Origin: Alloalcanivorax marinus
GTDB taxonomy: Bacteria; Pseudomonadota; Gammaproteobacteria; Pseudomonadales; Alcanivoracaceae
DNA length: 64,000 nucleotides
Direction of reading: 5' to 3'
Assembly: GCF_016906305.1 (NCBI RefSeq)
Contig: NZ_JADDOL010000012.1
Location: 57,525 to 121,524, forward strand
How positions within the stretch are numbered: position 1 is the stretch's first letter; each line of letters starts with the position of its first letter. Under the pieces are notes generated by a model that was not told the DNA's origin, ran no database searches, and saw nothing but the letters and a program-made list of their open reading frames with translations. The translations under genes were made by a program, and so were the position numbers. Of the stretch, positions 16,567-25,092 are shown piece by piece.

Positions 16567-17541
16567 TCAGCCGGCGTCGTCGACCTGACGCAGAAAACGC
16601 CCCAGGTGCTCGTTGACGGTGTCGGCGGCTTCCATCTGCACCCAATGGCCGATGTCGTCCAGCATCACCGGCTCGGCGAGATCGTCCATCAGCTCCGGCA
16701 TCCGCTTGAGCGCGCGGCCGGCGAACTGGATCACCGGGTCTTCCTTGCCGGCCAGGAAAAACGCCGGCGGGTGGATGCGTTCACGGCCGTCGGCGCGTTG
16801 CTGCTCCCAGGACAGATCCATGGCCCGGTACCAGTTGATCGGGCCGGTCATGCCGCTGCGTTCAAAGCTGTCCACGTAGACATCCAGATCCGCCTCCGTC
16901 ATCCAGGACGGCTGCGCACCTTGCGGCGGCTGCAGAATGTCGAGCAGGCCGGTGGCGGTGCCATGGGTGCGGTGTTTCTCCTTCATGCCGGGGCCGGACA
17001 AGGCGTGGTACATGCGCCGCAGAAAGTCGCGCAGGTCCGCTTCCAGTTCCCGCTCCGGCACCTCCGGTTGCTGGAAGTACAGCTGGTAGAAAAAGCGGTC
17101 ACCGAAGGCGGCGCGCATCTGCTCGGTGGGCGGCTTGGGGCCGATGCCCGGGTAGGGCACCGACAGGCCGGCCACGGCCACCACCCGGTCCGGCGCCTGG
17201 CGGGCCACCTGCCAGGCCAGGGCGCAGCCCCAATCGTGGCCCACCACCCGCGCCCGGGACGCGCCGAAGGCGTCGAGGATGCCCAGCACATCGCTGACCA
17301 GCACATCCTGCCGATAGGCCTCCACCTCCTTGGGCGCGGCGCTGCGGCCGTAGCCGCGCAGGTCCGGTGCCAGGACATGGAAGCCCTGGTCCGCCAGATA
17401 GGGCATCTGATAGCGCCAGGAATAGCCGCACTCGGGAAAACCGTGCAGCAGAATCACCGGCGGCGCCGACGGGTCGCCGGCGCTGCGTACCAGAAAGTCC
17501 AGGCCGTTGGCCTGCACCCGTTGTTCCTTGATATCCAACAT
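16567..17541 (-). CDS. Alpha/beta hydrolase, epoxide-hydrolase type
   Basis: 324-residue alpha/beta hydrolase with soluble epoxide hydrolase hallmarks: oxyanion motif HGFPE (33-37), nucleophile D103 in GHDWG, a helical lid containing YQLYFQQPEVPEREL with candidate tyrosines, an acid in EDPVIQFAG, and the base histidine in DIGHWVQMEAADTV. The Asp nucleophile distinguishes it from serine esterases; haloalkane dehalogenases are the main alternative, but HGFPE with the Tyr-rich lid favours epoxide hydrolysis. It lies 18 bases downstream of an acyl-CoA ligase gene on the same strand, suggesting a joint role in processing an oxygenated acid. Confidence 0.87.
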   Translation of the reverse strand: MLDIKEQRVQANGLDFLVRSAGDPSAPPVILLHGFPECGYSWRYQMPYLADQGFHVLAPDLRGYGRSAAPKEVEAYRQDVLVSDVLGILDAFGASRARVVGHDWGCALAWQVARQAPDRVVAVAGLSVPYPGIGPKPPTEQMRAAFGDRFFYQLYFQQPEVPERELEADLRDFLRRMYHALSGPGMKEKHRTHGTATGLLDILQPPQGAQPSWMTEADLDVYVDSFERSGMTGPINWYRAMDLSWEQQRADGRERIHPPAFFLAGKEDPVIQFAGRALKRMPELMDDLAEPVMLDDIGHWVQMEAADTVNEHLGRFLRQVDDAG

Positions 17542-17559
17542 TGAGCGTCCTTTTTTGAT

Positions 17560-19191
17560 TTAGCCGGCGTCGGCCAGATGGCCGCCGAAACGGTCCCGAA
17601 GATGGCGTTTGGAGACCTTGCCGGTGGCGGTATGGGGCAGCTCGTCCACGAACAGCACGTCGTCGGGCAGCTGCCATTTGGCGATTTCCCCGGCCATGTG
17701 ATCGAGCAGCGCCTGCTTGTCGGGCTCGCTGCCCGGGCGCGGTACCACGATCAGCAGCGGTCGTTCGTCCCATTTCGGGTGGGGCACGCCGATCACCGCG
17801 CACTCGGCCACGTCCGGGTGGGCGGCGGCCAGGTTTTCCAGATCGATGGAGCTGATCCACTCGCCGCCGGATTTGATCAGGTCCTTGGCCCGGTCGACGA
17901 TGTGCAGGGTGCCGTCCTCGGTGAGCGAGGCCATGTCGCCGGTGGCGAACCAGCCGTCCTTGTCGAACGCCTTGGCGGTGGCTTCCTCGTTGTTGAAGTA
18001 GGCGCTGATCACGGTGGGGCCCTTCACATACAGTTCGCCCACCGCCTGGCCGTCCTGGGGCACTTCCCGGCCGTCGTCGTCCACCAGTTTCATGCGCACG
18101 CCGAACAGGCGGCGCCCGGCGCTGCTCTTGATGTCCAGCCGCTCTTCCAGGGGCAGCTGATCCTCGCCCTCCACCAGAATGCCCATGCTGCCGGTGGGGT
18201 TCATTTCGGTCATGCCCCAGCCCTGCATGGCTTCGATGCCGTAGTCGTTCTCGAAAGCGCGCAGCATGCTGCGCGGCGGCGCCGACCCGCCGATCAGCAC
18301 CTGGCGCAGGCGACCGGGTTTGCGGCCGCGCTGTTTCATCTCGGTGAGCAGACCCATCCACACCGTGGGCACGCCCCAGGCGCCGGTCACCTCTTCCCGG
18401 TCCATCACATCAAACAGGCTGGCGCCGTCCAGGGCGGCGCCCGGCATGATCAGCGAACAGCCGGTGAGCGGCGCGGCATAGGGCAGCCCCCAGGCGTTGA
18501 CATGGAACATGGGCACCACCGGCAGAATCCGGTCGCCGACCCGGAACACGCCGTTGGAGCCGGCCAGGGCGAACAGGGCCTGCAGCAAACAGGAACGGTG
18601 GGAGTAGAGCGCGCCCTTGGGATTGCCGGTGGTGCCGGAGGTGTAGCACAACGCGCAGGCGGTGTTTTCGTCCAGCGTGGGCCAGTCGTAATGCTCCGGC
18701 TGGCCGCCCAGCAGTTCTTCATAGCAGAGCAGGTCGTCGCCCTCCGGCATGTGGGCCCGGTCGGTCATCGCCACATAGCGGGTGTGGGCCGGGAACTGGT
18801 CGCGCAGCCCGGTGATCAGCGGGGTAAAGGTGGTGTCGAAGAAGATCAGGGTGTCGTCGGCGTGGTTGACGATGTAGGCCATCTGGTCCGCCGGCAGCCT
18901 GGGGTTGATGGTGTGGCAGACCGCGCCGATGCCGGCGATGGCATAGTACAGTTCCAGATGCCGGTAGGTGTTCCAGGCGATGGTGGCCACCCGGTCGCCG
19001 GGCTTCACCCCCTGCGCCACCAGAGCGTGGGCGAGCCGCGCCACCCGGCGGCGGGTCTGCCGGTAGTTCTGACGGTGCACGCCGCCTTCCACGGTGGCGG
19101 ACACCACCTCCGCCTTGGGGTGCACCTGGGCGCCGTAATCGAGCACATCCATCAGGGTCAGCGGGGCGTCCATCATCAAGCCATTGAGCAT
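17560..19191 (-). CDS. Medium/long-chain acyl-CoA ligase (AMP-forming), copy 1
   Basis: 543-residue adenylate-forming enzyme that activates a carboxylic acid with ATP and CoA. Motifs are the P-loop-like [58 protein letters not shown] and the C-terminal lysine region [15 protein letters not shown]. The ATG with AGGGAGAG ribosome site was chosen; an upstream TTG would add a 22-residue unconserved tail. It is transcribed away from the first transporter cassette with the epoxide hydrolase-like gene behind it. A perfect GTTACC/GGTAAC palindrome lies about 125 bases upstream of the start. Confidence 0.92.
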   Translation of the reverse strand: MLNGLMMDAPLTLMDVLDYGAQVHPKAEVVSATVEGGVHRQNYRQTRRRVARLAHALVAQGVKPGDRVATIAWNTYRHLELYYAIAGIGAVCHTINPRLPADQMAYIVNHADDTLIFFDTTFTPLITGLRDQFPAHTRYVAMTDRAHMPEGDDLLCYEELLGGQPEHYDWPTLDENTACALCYTSGTTGNPKGALYSHRSCLLQALFALAGSNGVFRVGDRILPVVPMFHVNAWGLPYAAPLTGCSLIMPGAALDGASLFDVMDREEVTGAWGVPTVWMGLLTEMKQRGRKPGRLRQVLIGGSAPPRSMLRAFENDYGIEAMQGWGMTEMNPTGSMGILVEGEDQLPLEERLDIKSSAGRRLFGVRMKLVDDDGREVPQDGQAVGELYVKGPTVISAYFNNEEATAKAFDKDGWFATGDMASLTEDGTLHIVDRAKDLIKSGGEWISSIDLENLAAAHPDVAECAVIGVPHPKWDERPLLIVVPRPGSEPDKQALLDHMAGEIAKWQLPDDVLFVDELPHTATGKVSKRHLRDRFGGHLADAG

Positions 19192-19314
19192 GGTTCTCTC
19201 CCTAAGCGAATCTGTTTGTTTTTTTAAACGTCTGTTTTGAAAATCGTTGTGGAGCAATTCATACCGGCGCGCCAGAAAAGGGTCAAGGCGGTTCGGGAAA
19301 ATTTCACACGCCGT

Positions 19315-19329
19315 GTTACCTGGGGTAAC
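19315..19329. promoter_or_regulatory. Perfect palindrome GTTACC-N3-GGTAAC, copy 1
   Basis: GTTACC TGG GGTAAC, extending to 7+3+7 with flanking T and A. An identical-arm palindrome occurs at 26350-26364 upstream of the second transporter cassette. The repeated 6-3-6 symmetry suggests one dimeric regulator binds both. No regulator family was recognised from the motif. Confidence 0.6.
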
Positions 19330-19389
19330 AGCACGCGGCGAAGATCAGCAAACAGCATCGCGTTTAAGGCAACAAAGCGCCATTTTTTT

Positions 19390-19411
19390 TGCCCCGGAAA
19401 CGGGCATTTTT
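19390..19411. terminator. Hairpin with T-run inside the divergent region
   Basis: TGCCC and GGGCA arms enclose CGGAAAC and are followed by TTTTT; an A/T-run also precedes the stem. It could stop stray transcription either way or act as a leader attenuator. The stem is only five base pairs. Confidence 0.45.
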
Positions 19412-19690
19412 GGACGCTCGCGGCGCGTGCGGGGACGACGCCAACCGGCGGGAAAGCCGATTTTTCGCGGCCGTCGGGCGGGCAAAGGGGTGGGACGGTG
19501 CGCTGGCGTGATTGTCCGGTTGCCCGTCGCAATCGAACATTGCCGTGCCGGGCCGGCGCGTTCATGCTTAAAGCAGCACCACGCTTGGGATAGCGGCGAA
19601 TTTAAGGAGTACCGGCTTGACCTAAGTGGGGCTTTCCAGCGGCACTTTTCGACCACGCCGTGAGGCGCCGGAAAAGACCGGAAATGTCAC

Positions 19691-19720
19691 TGGACAGGAT
19701 TATTTTCGTGCGCACATACT
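19691..19720 (+). promoter_or_regulatory. Candidate promoter of transporter cassette 1
   Basis: TGGACA (-35-like) and CATACT (-10-like) are separated by 18 bases. The second cassette has the same TGGACA-N18 arrangement at 26478. A long leader of about 260 bases would precede the first gene. Confidence 0.4.
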
Positions 19721-19731
19721 AAAAAGTATGT
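19714..19731. promoter_or_regulatory. Palindrome ACATACT-AAAA-AGTATGT
   Basis: Perfect 7-4-7 inverted repeat overlapping the candidate -10 element. Size and symmetry fit a TetR-type operator; two TetR-family genes (34698, 40799) lie in the same catabolic region. Binding by either is inference. Confidence 0.5.
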
Positions 19732-19983
19732 CGCCACCACCGGCGCCGAGGCGAACATCGTCGGCCCGGATTTTGATGACGGACTGATCGCGCAACAAAA
19801 ACAATTCCTGCGCATGCGGAAAAAATGAGAAAGCGGACACCGGGTCGAGCAGAACGGTGCCCGCAAAAACGGTAAACAAAACGCATCAAGGCGTGCTGCC
19901 CCAGGGTGGCCGCCAAGGTGAAATGCCGGTCCGCTTCGCGACACTCGGGCGCCGGCAGAACAACAACAATCGTGGAGAGCGTC

Positions 19984-21204
19984 ATGTTGAAATCCTTTTT
20001 CACTCTTATCGCTGCCTCGTTGCTGCTGGTGCAAACCGCCGGCGCCGCCGAGACCGTGAAACTTGCCCTGATCGATCCGCTCACCGGCCCCATGGCCGGC
20101 GCCGGCCAGCCGGCCCTGGAGCACCTCAAGTTCGAAGCCAAACGCATCAACGCCAACGGTGGCATCGCCGGCAAACAGCTGGAAATCGTCGGCCTGGACA
20201 ACAAGGTGAACCCGCAGGAGAGCCTGGTCCAGCTGCAGAAAGCCATCGACGGTGGCATCCAGTACGTCACCCAGGGCAACGGCTCCTCGGTGGCCTCCGC
20301 GCTGATCGGCGCCGTTGAGAAGCACAACCAGCGTAACCCGGGTAAGGAAGTGATGTACCTGAACTACGCGGCGGTGGACCCGTCCTTCACCAATGAGCGC
20401 TGCTCCTACTGGCATTTCCGGTTCGACGCCAACGCGGACATGAAAATGAATGCGCTGACCAGCTACATCGCCGAGAACAAGGACATCAAGAAGGTGTACC
20501 TGATCAACCAGGACTACAGCTTCGGCCATGCGGTTTCCGAGGCGGCGCGCGAAATGCTGAAAGAGAAGCGCCCGGATATCGAAATCGTGGGCAACGACTT
20601 CCACCCGCTGGCGAAGGTCAAGGACTTCACCCCCTACATCTCCAAGATCCAGTCCTCCGGCGCCGACGCGGTGATCAGCGGTAACTGGGGCCAGGACATC
20701 ACCCTGCTGGTGAAAGCCGCCGCCGAGTTTGGTCTGGACGCGCCTTTCTACACCTACTACGGCGCCAGCTCCGGCGTGGTCACCCAGCTGGGCGACAAGG
20801 GCGTGGACCGCATCTACCAGATCAACGAGTACTACGGTGACTTCGAAGACGAGGAAATGGCCAAGCGTCAGGTCAACATGTACAAAGAGACCGGCTGGGA
20901 CTTCTACTACCTGCGTCTGAGCACCCTGCTCGACATGTTCAAGAAAGCCGCTGACAAGGCCGGCTCCACCGATCCGGTGGCGGTCGCCAAGGCGATGGAA
21001 GGGCTGAGCCTGGAAACCACCACCGGTGAAGTGGTCATGCGTGCCGAGGATCACCAGATCCAGCTGCCGATGTTCATCTCCGTGATGCAGGACGACATGG
21101 AGTATGGCGCCGAAGGCACCGACTACAACTTCCACAAGGTGGCACGCATCGACCGTGATGACGTGACCCTGCCCACCACCTGTCGCATGCGCCGTCCCAA
21201 ATAA
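19984..21204 (+). CDS. Branched-chain-type ABC transporter substrate-binding protein 1
   Basis: 406-residue periplasmic binding protein of the LivJ-like (peripla_BP_6) type. A signal peptide ends near TAGA-AE; the mature part starts VKLALIDPLTGPMAGAGQPA. Two cysteines are conserved in all three paralogues here: one in NERCSYWHFRFDA, one in the C-terminal TTCRMRRP, possibly forming a disulfide. It is first of five cassette genes. The inner ATG was chosen because it starts the signal peptide and follows a GGAGAG ribosome site; an upstream extension has no support. Ligand unknown; the neighbouring genes argue for a carboxylic acid rather than an amino acid. Confidence 0.9.
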   Translation: MLKSFFTLIAASLLLVQTAGAAETVKLALIDPLTGPMAGAGQPALEHLKFEAKRINANGGIAGKQLEIVGLDNKVNPQESLVQLQKAIDGGIQYVTQGNGSSVASALIGAVEKHNQRNPGKEVMYLNYAAVDPSFTNERCSYWHFRFDANADMKMNALTSYIAENKDIKKVYLINQDYSFGHAVSEAAREMLKEKRPDIEIVGNDFHPLAKVKDFTPYISKIQSSGADAVISGNWGQDITLLVKAAAEFGLDAPFYTYYGASSGVVTQLGDKGVDRIYQINEYYGDFEDEEMAKRQVNMYKETGWDFYYLRLSTLLDMFKKAADKAGSTDPVAVAKAMEGLSLETTTGEVVMRAEDHQIQLPMFISVMQDDMEYGAEGTDYNFHKVARIDRDDVTLPTTCRMRRPK

Positions 21205-21240
21205 CGACGGCCCCGCGACCTTCCGTGATCGTGCAGTAGG

Positions 21241-21260
21241 GCAGCGGCGTAAGCCGCTGC
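21241..21260 (+). promoter_or_regulatory. Intercistronic hairpin after binding-protein gene 1
   Basis: GCAGCGGC-GTAA-GCCGCTGC forms a perfect 8-bp stem between the binding protein and the first permease, without a T-run. Such hairpins commonly protect the upstream mRNA and let binding protein outnumber membrane subunits. The second cassette has an analogous but different hairpin at the same place. Confidence 0.6.
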
Positions 21261-21275
21261 TCCGGGAGCCTTGTC

Positions 21276-22217
21276 ATGCTCGAACTTGTGATTTTTTCGA
21301 CCCTGAACGGTGTGTTGTACGGCCTGTTGCTGTTCATGCTGTCCAGCGGTCTGACCCTGATCTTCTCGATGATGGGCGTGCTCAACTTCGCCCATGCCAG
21401 CTTCTACATGCTGGGTGCGTATTTCGCCTATACCCTGGGCATGTACACCGGCTTCTGGCCGGCCCTGATTCTCGCTCCGCTGCTGGTGGGCGCGCTCGGT
21501 TCGCTGGTGGAGCGTTTCGGCCTGCGTCGCGTGCACGCCAACGGCCACGTGGCGGAGCTGCTGTTCACCTTCGGCCTGGCCTACGTCATCGACGAACTGG
21601 TGCAGATGGTGTGGGGCACGGTGGCGGTGGCCTATCGCGAACCGTCCTATATGCGCGAGCCGCTGTTCACGCTGTTCGGCACCGATTATTCGATTTTCCG
21701 CGGCGTGGTGATTCTGATCTCCATTCTGATGTTCATCGCGCTCTGGTACCTGCTCAAGAAAACCCGCGTCGGCATGATGATCCGCGCCGCCCTGACCCAC
21801 GGTGAAATGGTGGGGCATCTGGGCCACAACGTGCCGCGGCTGTTCATGGGCGTGTTCGGGTTCGGTTGCGCGCTGGCGGCGCTGGCCGGCGTGATCGGCG
21901 GGCCGCTGCTGGCCACCGAGCCGGGCATGGCCGCCACCCTCGGGCCGATCGTGTTCGTGGTGGTGGTGGTGGGCGGCATGGGGTCGCTGCAAGGGGCCTT
22001 CTATGCGTCGTTGCTGATCGGCCTGCTGCAGACTTTCTTCGTCGCCATCGACGCCTCCCTGGCGGACGTGTTCAACGCCCTGGGCGCCAACCTGGACCCC
22101 TATGGCGAGGTGGGCCGTATTTCCCTGGCCACCCTGGCGCCGATGACGCCCTTTATCCTGCTGGTACTGATCCTGATCTTCCGGCCCCGCGGTTTGATGG
22201 GGGAACTTGAACCATGA
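21276..22217 (+). CDS. Branched-chain-type ABC permease, LivH-like, copy 1
   Basis: 313-residue inner-membrane permease of the LivH family. It opens with the typical STLNGVLYGLLLFMLSSGLTL and the helix LTLIFSMMGVLNFAHASFYMLGAY, has the cytoplasmic coupling segment KKTRVGMMIRAALTHGEMVG, and ends LVLILIFRPRGLMGE. It pairs with the LivM-like protein encoded next (ATGA overlap). Close to the copy at 27889 along its whole length. Confidence 0.93.
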   Translation: MLELVIFSTLNGVLYGLLLFMLSSGLTLIFSMMGVLNFAHASFYMLGAYFAYTLGMYTGFWPALILAPLLVGALGSLVERFGLRRVHANGHVAELLFTFGLAYVIDELVQMVWGTVAVAYREPSYMREPLFTLFGTDYSIFRGVVILISILMFIALWYLLKKTRVGMMIRAALTHGEMVGHLGHNVPRLFMGVFGFGCALAALAGVIGGPLLATEPGMAATLGPIVFVVVVVGGMGSLQGAFYASLLIGLLQTFFVAIDASLADVFNALGANLDPYGEVGRISLATLAPMTPFILLVLILIFRPRGLMGELEP

Positions 22218-23488
22218 GCCAGGACATTATCGCACCCATGCAACGTACAAAATCCCGCACCTCCCTGCGCGGTCTGGTGCCCTGGGTGGTGTTCGCCGCG
22301 GTGTTGCTGCTGTTGCCGGTGTTCTTTCAGGGCAACAGCACCGCCTTCACCCTGCTCAACGTGATCGGTATCAATATCGTGTTCGCGTTGTCCTACAACA
22401 TGCTGCTCGGTCAGGGGGGCATGCTGTCCTTCGGCCACGCGGTGTTCTTCGGCCTCGGCAGCTACGCCGCCATGCACGCCATGATCGCCATCGACGAGGC
22501 GTCCTACGCCGGCGAGGGCTTCTGGGCCCATGTGCCGGTGCTGGGCATGCCGCTGGTGGGCATGATCGCCGGCGGGTTGGTGGCGCTGGTGCTGGGCTGG
22601 CCGTTCTGTCGCCGGGCCGGCACCGCCTTCGCCATGATCACCCTGGGTCTCGGCGAAATGGTGGCCGCGGCCGGTCAGATGTTCCCGTCGCTGTTCGGCG
22701 GCGAGGCCGGTATCTATGGCAACCGCATGGTCGGGCCGCAGTGGTTCGGCCTGGAGCTGGCGCAGTCCTCGGACGTGTACTGGTTCATCGCCTTCTGGAC
22801 CTTCGCCGGGGTGTTCGCCATGTGGGCCTTTACCCGCACGCCGCTGGGGCGCATGTCCAACGCGGTGCGCGATAACCCGGACCGTCTGCAGTTCATCGGC
22901 TACCCGCCGCGCAACGTGCGTTTCATGATCTTTATCGCCGCCGGTTCCTTCGGTGGCCTGGCCGGCGGCATGGCGGCGGTGAACTACGAGATTATCACCC
23001 CGGAAGCCCTGGGTCTGATCCCGTCCGGCCTGGCGCTGCTGATGGCCGCGGTGGGCGGGCTCGGCGTGTTCTACGGGCCGATCGTGGGCGCCGTGGTGGT
23101 GACGCTGATGAACTCCATGCTCAGCGACTATACCGACGCCTCGATCCTGTACGTGGGGTTGGTGTTCCTGGCCATCGTGATGTTCGCGCCGCGCGGTCTG
23201 GGCGGCGGCATCGAGCAGGTGCGCGTGGCCTGGCGGGACGGCGATCTGGGCCGGCGCCTGCCGGGCTGGCTGAGCGGCGCCCTGGCGGTGGGTCTGATCA
23301 TCGTCGGCCTGGTGGTTCTGATCGAACTGGCGTTCCAGGCCACCCATGGCAGTGACGAGTTCGCCCATGTGTTCGGCGTGGACTTCGACGCCGCGGGCCC
23401 CTGGGGCTGGCTCACCGTGGTGGTGCTGCTGGTGGCCGGCGGCCTGATCAAGCGTGCCACCAACAAGCTGCGGGAGGACCAGGCATGA
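22214..23488 (+). CDS. Branched-chain-type ABC permease, LivM-like, copy 1
   Basis: 424-residue second permease. Family landmarks are NIVFALSYNMLLGQGGMLSFGHAVFFGLG, FAMITLGLGEMV, TPLGRMSNAVRDNPDRLQFIGYPP (coupling helix region) and PRGLGGGIEQV. Compared with E. coli LivM it has an extra C-terminal hydrophobic segment (about residues 350-415) shared with the second copy, so this is a feature of the subfamily. Start and stop overlap its neighbours by four bases each. Confidence 0.92.
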   Translation: MSQDIIAPMQRTKSRTSLRGLVPWVVFAAVLLLLPVFFQGNSTAFTLLNVIGINIVFALSYNMLLGQGGMLSFGHAVFFGLGSYAAMHAMIAIDEASYAGEGFWAHVPVLGMPLVGMIAGGLVALVLGWPFCRRAGTAFAMITLGLGEMVAAAGQMFPSLFGGEAGIYGNRMVGPQWFGLELAQSSDVYWFIAFWTFAGVFAMWAFTRTPLGRMSNAVRDNPDRLQFIGYPPRNVRFMIFIAAGSFGGLAGGMAAVNYEIITPEALGLIPSGLALLMAAVGGLGVFYGPIVGAVVVTLMNSMLSDYTDASILYVGLVFLAIVMFAPRGLGGGIEQVRVAWRDGDLGRRLPGWLSGALAVGLIIVGLVVLIELAFQATHGSDEFAHVFGVDFDAAGPWGWLTVVVLLVAGGLIKRATNKLREDQA

Positions 23489-24231
23489 GCGCACTGTCGA
23501 TCAAGGGGCTGACCAAGAGCTTCGGCCCGGCGGAAGTGATCTGCGGCGTCGACCTGGACGTGGCGGAGAATGAAGTACACGCGGTGATCGGCCCCAACGG
23601 GGCCGGCAAATCCACCTTCTTCAACCTGCTCTCCGGGGCGTTCGCGCCCACCAGCGGGGAGATTTACCTGCACGGCGACAAGATCAACGGGCTGAGCCCG
23701 GACAAGATCCAGCAGCGCGGGCTGTCCCGGTCGTTCCAGGTCAGCAACGTGTTCGGCAACCTGTCGGTGTTCGAGAATCTGCGCTGCGCCTGCTTCAAGC
23801 AGGCCCATGCCGGCTATGTGTTCTGGCGGCCGGCGGCGCGGGTGCGCGAGGCCAACCGGCGCGCCGAGGAAGTGCTGGAGATGATCGGCCTGCAGGCGTT
23901 GCGCGATGTGCCGGCGGGGGCCTTGCCCTATGCCAGCCAGCGCGCGCTGGAAATCGGCATGACCATCGCCTGCGACGCCAAGGTGGTGCTGCTCGACGAG
24001 CCCACCGCCGGCATGAGCAATACCGAAACCACCCAGGCGATCAATCTGATCCGCCAGGTGGCCGAGGGCCGCACGCTGATGATCGTGGAGCACGATATGG
24101 GCGTGGTGTTCGAACTGGCCGACCGCATTTCGGTGCTGGTCTACGGCAAGATCATCGCCACCGGCACGCCGGAGGAAATCCGCAACGATCCGCGGGTGAA
24201 GGAAGCGTATCTCGGGGAGGAGGCGGCGTGA
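23485..24231 (+). CDS. Branched-chain-type ABC ATPase, LivG-like, copy 1
   Basis: 248-residue ATPase subunit. Walker A is canonical (GPNGAGKST, 36-44), Walker B is VVLLDEPTAG (167-176) and the switch histidine is in IVEHDMGVVFELAD. The signature region reads LPYASQRALEI (147-157) instead of the LivG-type LAYGDQRRLEI, so the second glycine position of the LSGGQ signature is Ala. The second cassette has the same change. It should pair with the LivF-like subunit next door. Confidence 0.92.
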   Translation: MSALSIKGLTKSFGPAEVICGVDLDVAENEVHAVIGPNGAGKSTFFNLLSGAFAPTSGEIYLHGDKINGLSPDKIQQRGLSRSFQVSNVFGNLSVFENLRCACFKQAHAGYVFWRPAARVREANRRAEEVLEMIGLQALRDVPAGALPYASQRALEIGMTIACDAKVVLLDEPTAGMSNTETTQAINLIRQVAEGRTLMIVEHDMGVVFELADRISVLVYGKIIATGTPEEIRNDPRVKEAYLGEEAA

Positions 24232-24926
24232 TGCTGGAAGTCAACGATTTACACGCTTACTACGGGAAGAGCCACATCCTCAACGGGGTGAATTTCTCCA
24301 TGAAGGAAGGCGAGGTGGTGGCGCTGCTGGGCCGCAACGGCGTGGGCCGCTCCACCACCGTCAAGGCGATCATGGGGGAAGTGCCCCCGCAGGGTTCGAT
24401 CCGCTTTCGCGGGGAGGAGATCGCCGGCCTGCCCAACCATCGCATCGCCCGCAAGGGGCTGGGCTATGTGCCGGAAAACCGGGACATCTTTCCCACCCTG
24501 TCGGTGCGTCAGAACCTGGAGCTGGGCATCAAGAACACCCGCCGGCCGGGCAAGTGGAAGGTGGAGCAGTTTCTGGAGATGTTCCCCAATCTGGCCCAGC
24601 GGGCGGATTCACCGGCGGGCGTGCTGTCCGGCGGCGAGAAGCAGATGCTGACCATCAGCCGCACGCTGATGGGCGATCCGGAGCTGATCATGATCGACGA
24701 GCCCACCGAAGGGCTGGCGCCGTTGATCGTCAAGCAGATCGGCGAGTTGATCTCGGAGATCGCCCGGGCCGGCGTGTCGATTCTGCTGGTGGAACAGAAG
24801 CTGTCCATCGCCATGGACATTTCCCATCGCGTGCTGGTGATGGGGCACGGGCAGATCGTGTTCGAAGGAACACCCCAGGAGCTGCGCGCGGATGAGGCGA
24901 TCCGCAAGGAGTGGCTGGAGGTATAG
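24231..24926 (+). CDS. Branched-chain-type ABC ATPase, LivF-like, copy 1
   Basis: 231-residue ATPase subunit. The Walker A motif reads GRNGVGRST (34-42): the catalytic lysine is replaced by arginine (R40, codon CGC at 24348). Signature VLSGGEKQML, Walker B LIMIDEPTEGLAP and the VEQK switch region typical of LivF proteins are otherwise present. The ATG overlaps the LivG-like stop by one base; an upstream GTG is possible. The same Lys-to-Arg change occurs in the second cassette, so it predates the duplication or is a subfamily trait rather than decay. Confidence 0.92.
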   Translation: MLEVNDLHAYYGKSHILNGVNFSMKEGEVVALLGRNGVGRSTTVKAIMGEVPPQGSIRFRGEEIAGLPNHRIARKGLGYVPENRDIFPTLSVRQNLELGIKNTRRPGKWKVEQFLEMFPNLAQRADSPAGVLSGGEKQMLTISRTLMGDPELIMIDEPTEGLAPLIVKQIGELISEIARAGVSILLVEQKLSIAMDISHRVLVMGHGQIVFEGTPQELRADEAIRKEWLEV

Positions 24927-24955
24927 AAAGGTTTTGGTTCCATCGTCAATGGGCT

Positions 24956-24979
24956 GGCCCGCTTCGGCGGGCCTTTTTT
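24956..24979 (+). terminator. Intrinsic terminator of transporter cassette 1
   Basis: GGCCCGC-TTCG-GCGGGCC followed by TTTTTT, a strong rho-independent terminator 30 bases after the LivF-like stop. It separates cassette 1 from the lone binding-protein gene that follows. Confidence 0.92.
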
Positions 24980-25092
24980 ATGCGTCCGGCGCCGGCGCCG
25001 GTTGCCGGAGGGTCCGTTCACGCTCGGGCGACGGCGGCGACGCCACCCTGGGCACTAAACATGCAACTCAGAACAACAATCAGGAGAGCCCC

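Larger units (their letters stand above)
19192..19983. other. Long divergent intergenic region
   Basis: About 790 bases without a credible gene; the open frames inside lack ribosome sites and homology. It contains a perfect GTTACC palindrome (19315-19329), a TGCCC-GGGCA hairpin followed by TTTTT (19390-19411), a candidate promoter (19691-19720) and a second palindrome over its -10 region (19714-19731). The length and density of sites suggest a regulated control region with a leader for the transporter cassette. Confidence 0.6.

Noticed and set aside
16567..17541. Haloalkane dehalogenase
   Set aside because: The HGFPE motif and lid sequence with candidate tyrosines fit epoxide hydrolases better; the Asp nucleophile alone does not decide. 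Retained as a minor alternative.
19237..19663. Short open frames in the long divergent intergenic region
   Set aside because: They overlap each other on both strands, run through the palindrome and hairpin elements and have no recognisable domain or good ribosome site.
24231..24926. Pseudogene status because of the Walker A Lys-to-Arg change
   Set aside because: The reading frame is intact, all other motifs are present, and the paralogue at 30814 has the same substitution.
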